Shown here: one piece after another, positions 13,023-13,539 of the stretch | How the letters are laid out: every line of letters begins with the position of its first letter | Numbering within the stretch: position 1 is the stretch's first letter | Assembly: GCA_002426755.1 (NCBI GenBank) | Contig: DINI01000030.1 | Coordinates: 5,487 to 19,025 of the forward strand | Reading direction: 5' to 3' | Length of the DNA stretch: 13,539 nt | Source of the DNA: Flavobacteriaceae bacterium UBA5544 | Lineage (GTDB): Bacteria > Bacteroidota > Bacteroidia > Flavobacteriales > Flavobacteriaceae | Notes under the pieces: model-generated | Database searches by the model: none | What the model saw: the letters and a program-made list of their open reading frames with translations, nothing else | What the model was told of the DNA's origin: nothing | Translations under genes and position numbers: made by a program

Positions 13023-13539
13023 TTAGAAATCTTCTTGGTGTTCTATGATATGTTGGGCCTTCTTTTTGATTTGATGAAGGTCTCCAGGTTTCATTTTGTC
13101 AAGAACCGAATACATCATTTTCATCCGGAAATTGTCTTTCAACAATTCGCGCTTATCGTCCAGAAAATTCCAATATAAACTGTTGAAAGGACAGGCTTCC
13201 TCTTCAGTTTTTTTGTTTTGGTTGTAATGGCATGAGTCACAATAATTGCTCATTTTATGTATGTAAGAACCAGAAGAGACATAAGGTTTGGTGGCGATTT
13301 TTCCACCATCTGCCCATTGGCTCATGCCACGCGTATTAGGTAATTGCACCCATTCTACGGCATCGACATAAATCCCGAGATACCAAGCGTCTACGTCGTC
13401 TGGATTGGTTTGGGTCAATAAGGCGTAATTTCCAGTAATCATTAAGCGTTGAATGTGATGGGCGTAGCCATTGTCCAACGAATTGTTGATGGCATGTTTC
13501 AAGCAGTTCATTTTGGTGTTTCCTGTCCAGAAGAACTCT
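13023..13539 (-). CDS. Iron-sulfur bacterial cryptochrome / (6-4) photolyase (FeS-BCP), C-terminal part
   Basis: The C-terminal 171 residues of a PhrB/CryB-type protein, a class that repairs (6-4) photoproducts or works as a blue-light receptor with FAD, a lumazine antenna and a 4Fe-4S cluster. The frame stays open to the right edge, so the true start is outside; the upstream residues (FFWTGNTKMNCL) continue the family sequence, which shows that the internal ATG at 13511 is not the start. Counting from that Met as 1, four cysteines at 3, 91, 94 and 107 have the spacing 88-3-13, the same as the cluster ligands C350, C438, C441 and C454 of Agrobacterium PhrB. GYAHHIQRLMITGN (15-28) and NTRGMSQWADGG (59-70) are also typical flavin-domain segments. 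A 122-nt gap separates it from the next gene. Confidence 0.95.
   Translation of the reverse strand, partial: EFFWTGNTKMNCLKHAINNSLDNGYAHHIQRLMITGNYALLTQTNPDDVDAWYLGIYVDAVEWVQLPNTRGMSQWADGGKIATKPYVSSGSYIHKMSNYCDSCHYNQNKKTEEEACPFNSLYWNFLDDKRELLKDNFRMKMMYSVLDKMKPGDLHQIKKKAQHIIEHQEDF

Noticed and set aside
13023..13511. Complete 162-residue gene starting at ATG 13511
   Set aside because: The frame continues open to the window edge with residues that match the FeS-BCP family, so this Met is internal to a larger gene.

Overview
The window looks like chromosomal DNA of a Bacteroidetes bacterium, most likely a (marine) member of the Flavobacteriaceae. The reasons are AT-rich DNA, promoter boxes of the TAnnTTTG type, almost no Shine-Dalgarno sequences, a secreted protein with a type IX secretion (T9SS) C-terminal sorting domain, and Bacteroidetes-restricted families such as DUF4290. 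No rRNA, tRNA, CRISPR array, insertion sequence or prophage was seen. All gaps between genes are shorter than 150 bases.

Left part (1-2750, all minus strand): a tight run of an AAA_28-type P-loop ATPase, a RecQ-family helicase and the start of methionyl-tRNA formyltransferase (fmt, cut by the window edge). The fmt start overlaps the recQ stop as ATGA. The middle part is divergent from this (2842-5894, plus strand): DUF493 protein, DUF4290 protein, murA and a small outer-membrane beta-barrel protein, closed by a strong bidirectional terminator at 5921-5951. MurA carries Asp instead of the usual active-site Cys, which predicts intrinsic fosfomycin resistance.

Then come two minus-strand single genes: an NTF2/SnoaL-like protein and a secreted FG-GAP/VCBS-repeat protein with an ASPIC/UnbV domain and a T9SS tail, the latter with its own promoter and terminator.

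Right part (8292-13539, all minus strand): a DNA-photorepair and light-stress gene cluster. In transcription order it holds an iron-sulfur bacterial cryptochrome/(6-4) photolyase (FeS-BCP, entering from the right edge), an unrecognised 141-residue protein, a DUF2805/TIGR03643 protein, GTP cyclohydrolase I (folE), an unrecognised 76-residue helical protein, an SDR-fold protein that lacks the catalytic tyrosine, TspO/MBR, an SRPBCC lipid/ligand-binding-fold protein and a class I CPD photolyase. From 12900 to 8292 the eight genes are separated by 52 nt or less, with two 4-nt overlaps, so they are probably one operon. The two photolyases would repair the two main UV lesions. FolE plausibly feeds pterin/folate for an antenna cofactor, and TspO, SRPBCC and SDR may handle light- or porphyrin-related stress. 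The roles of the unknown members are open, and this cluster is the most interesting system in the window.
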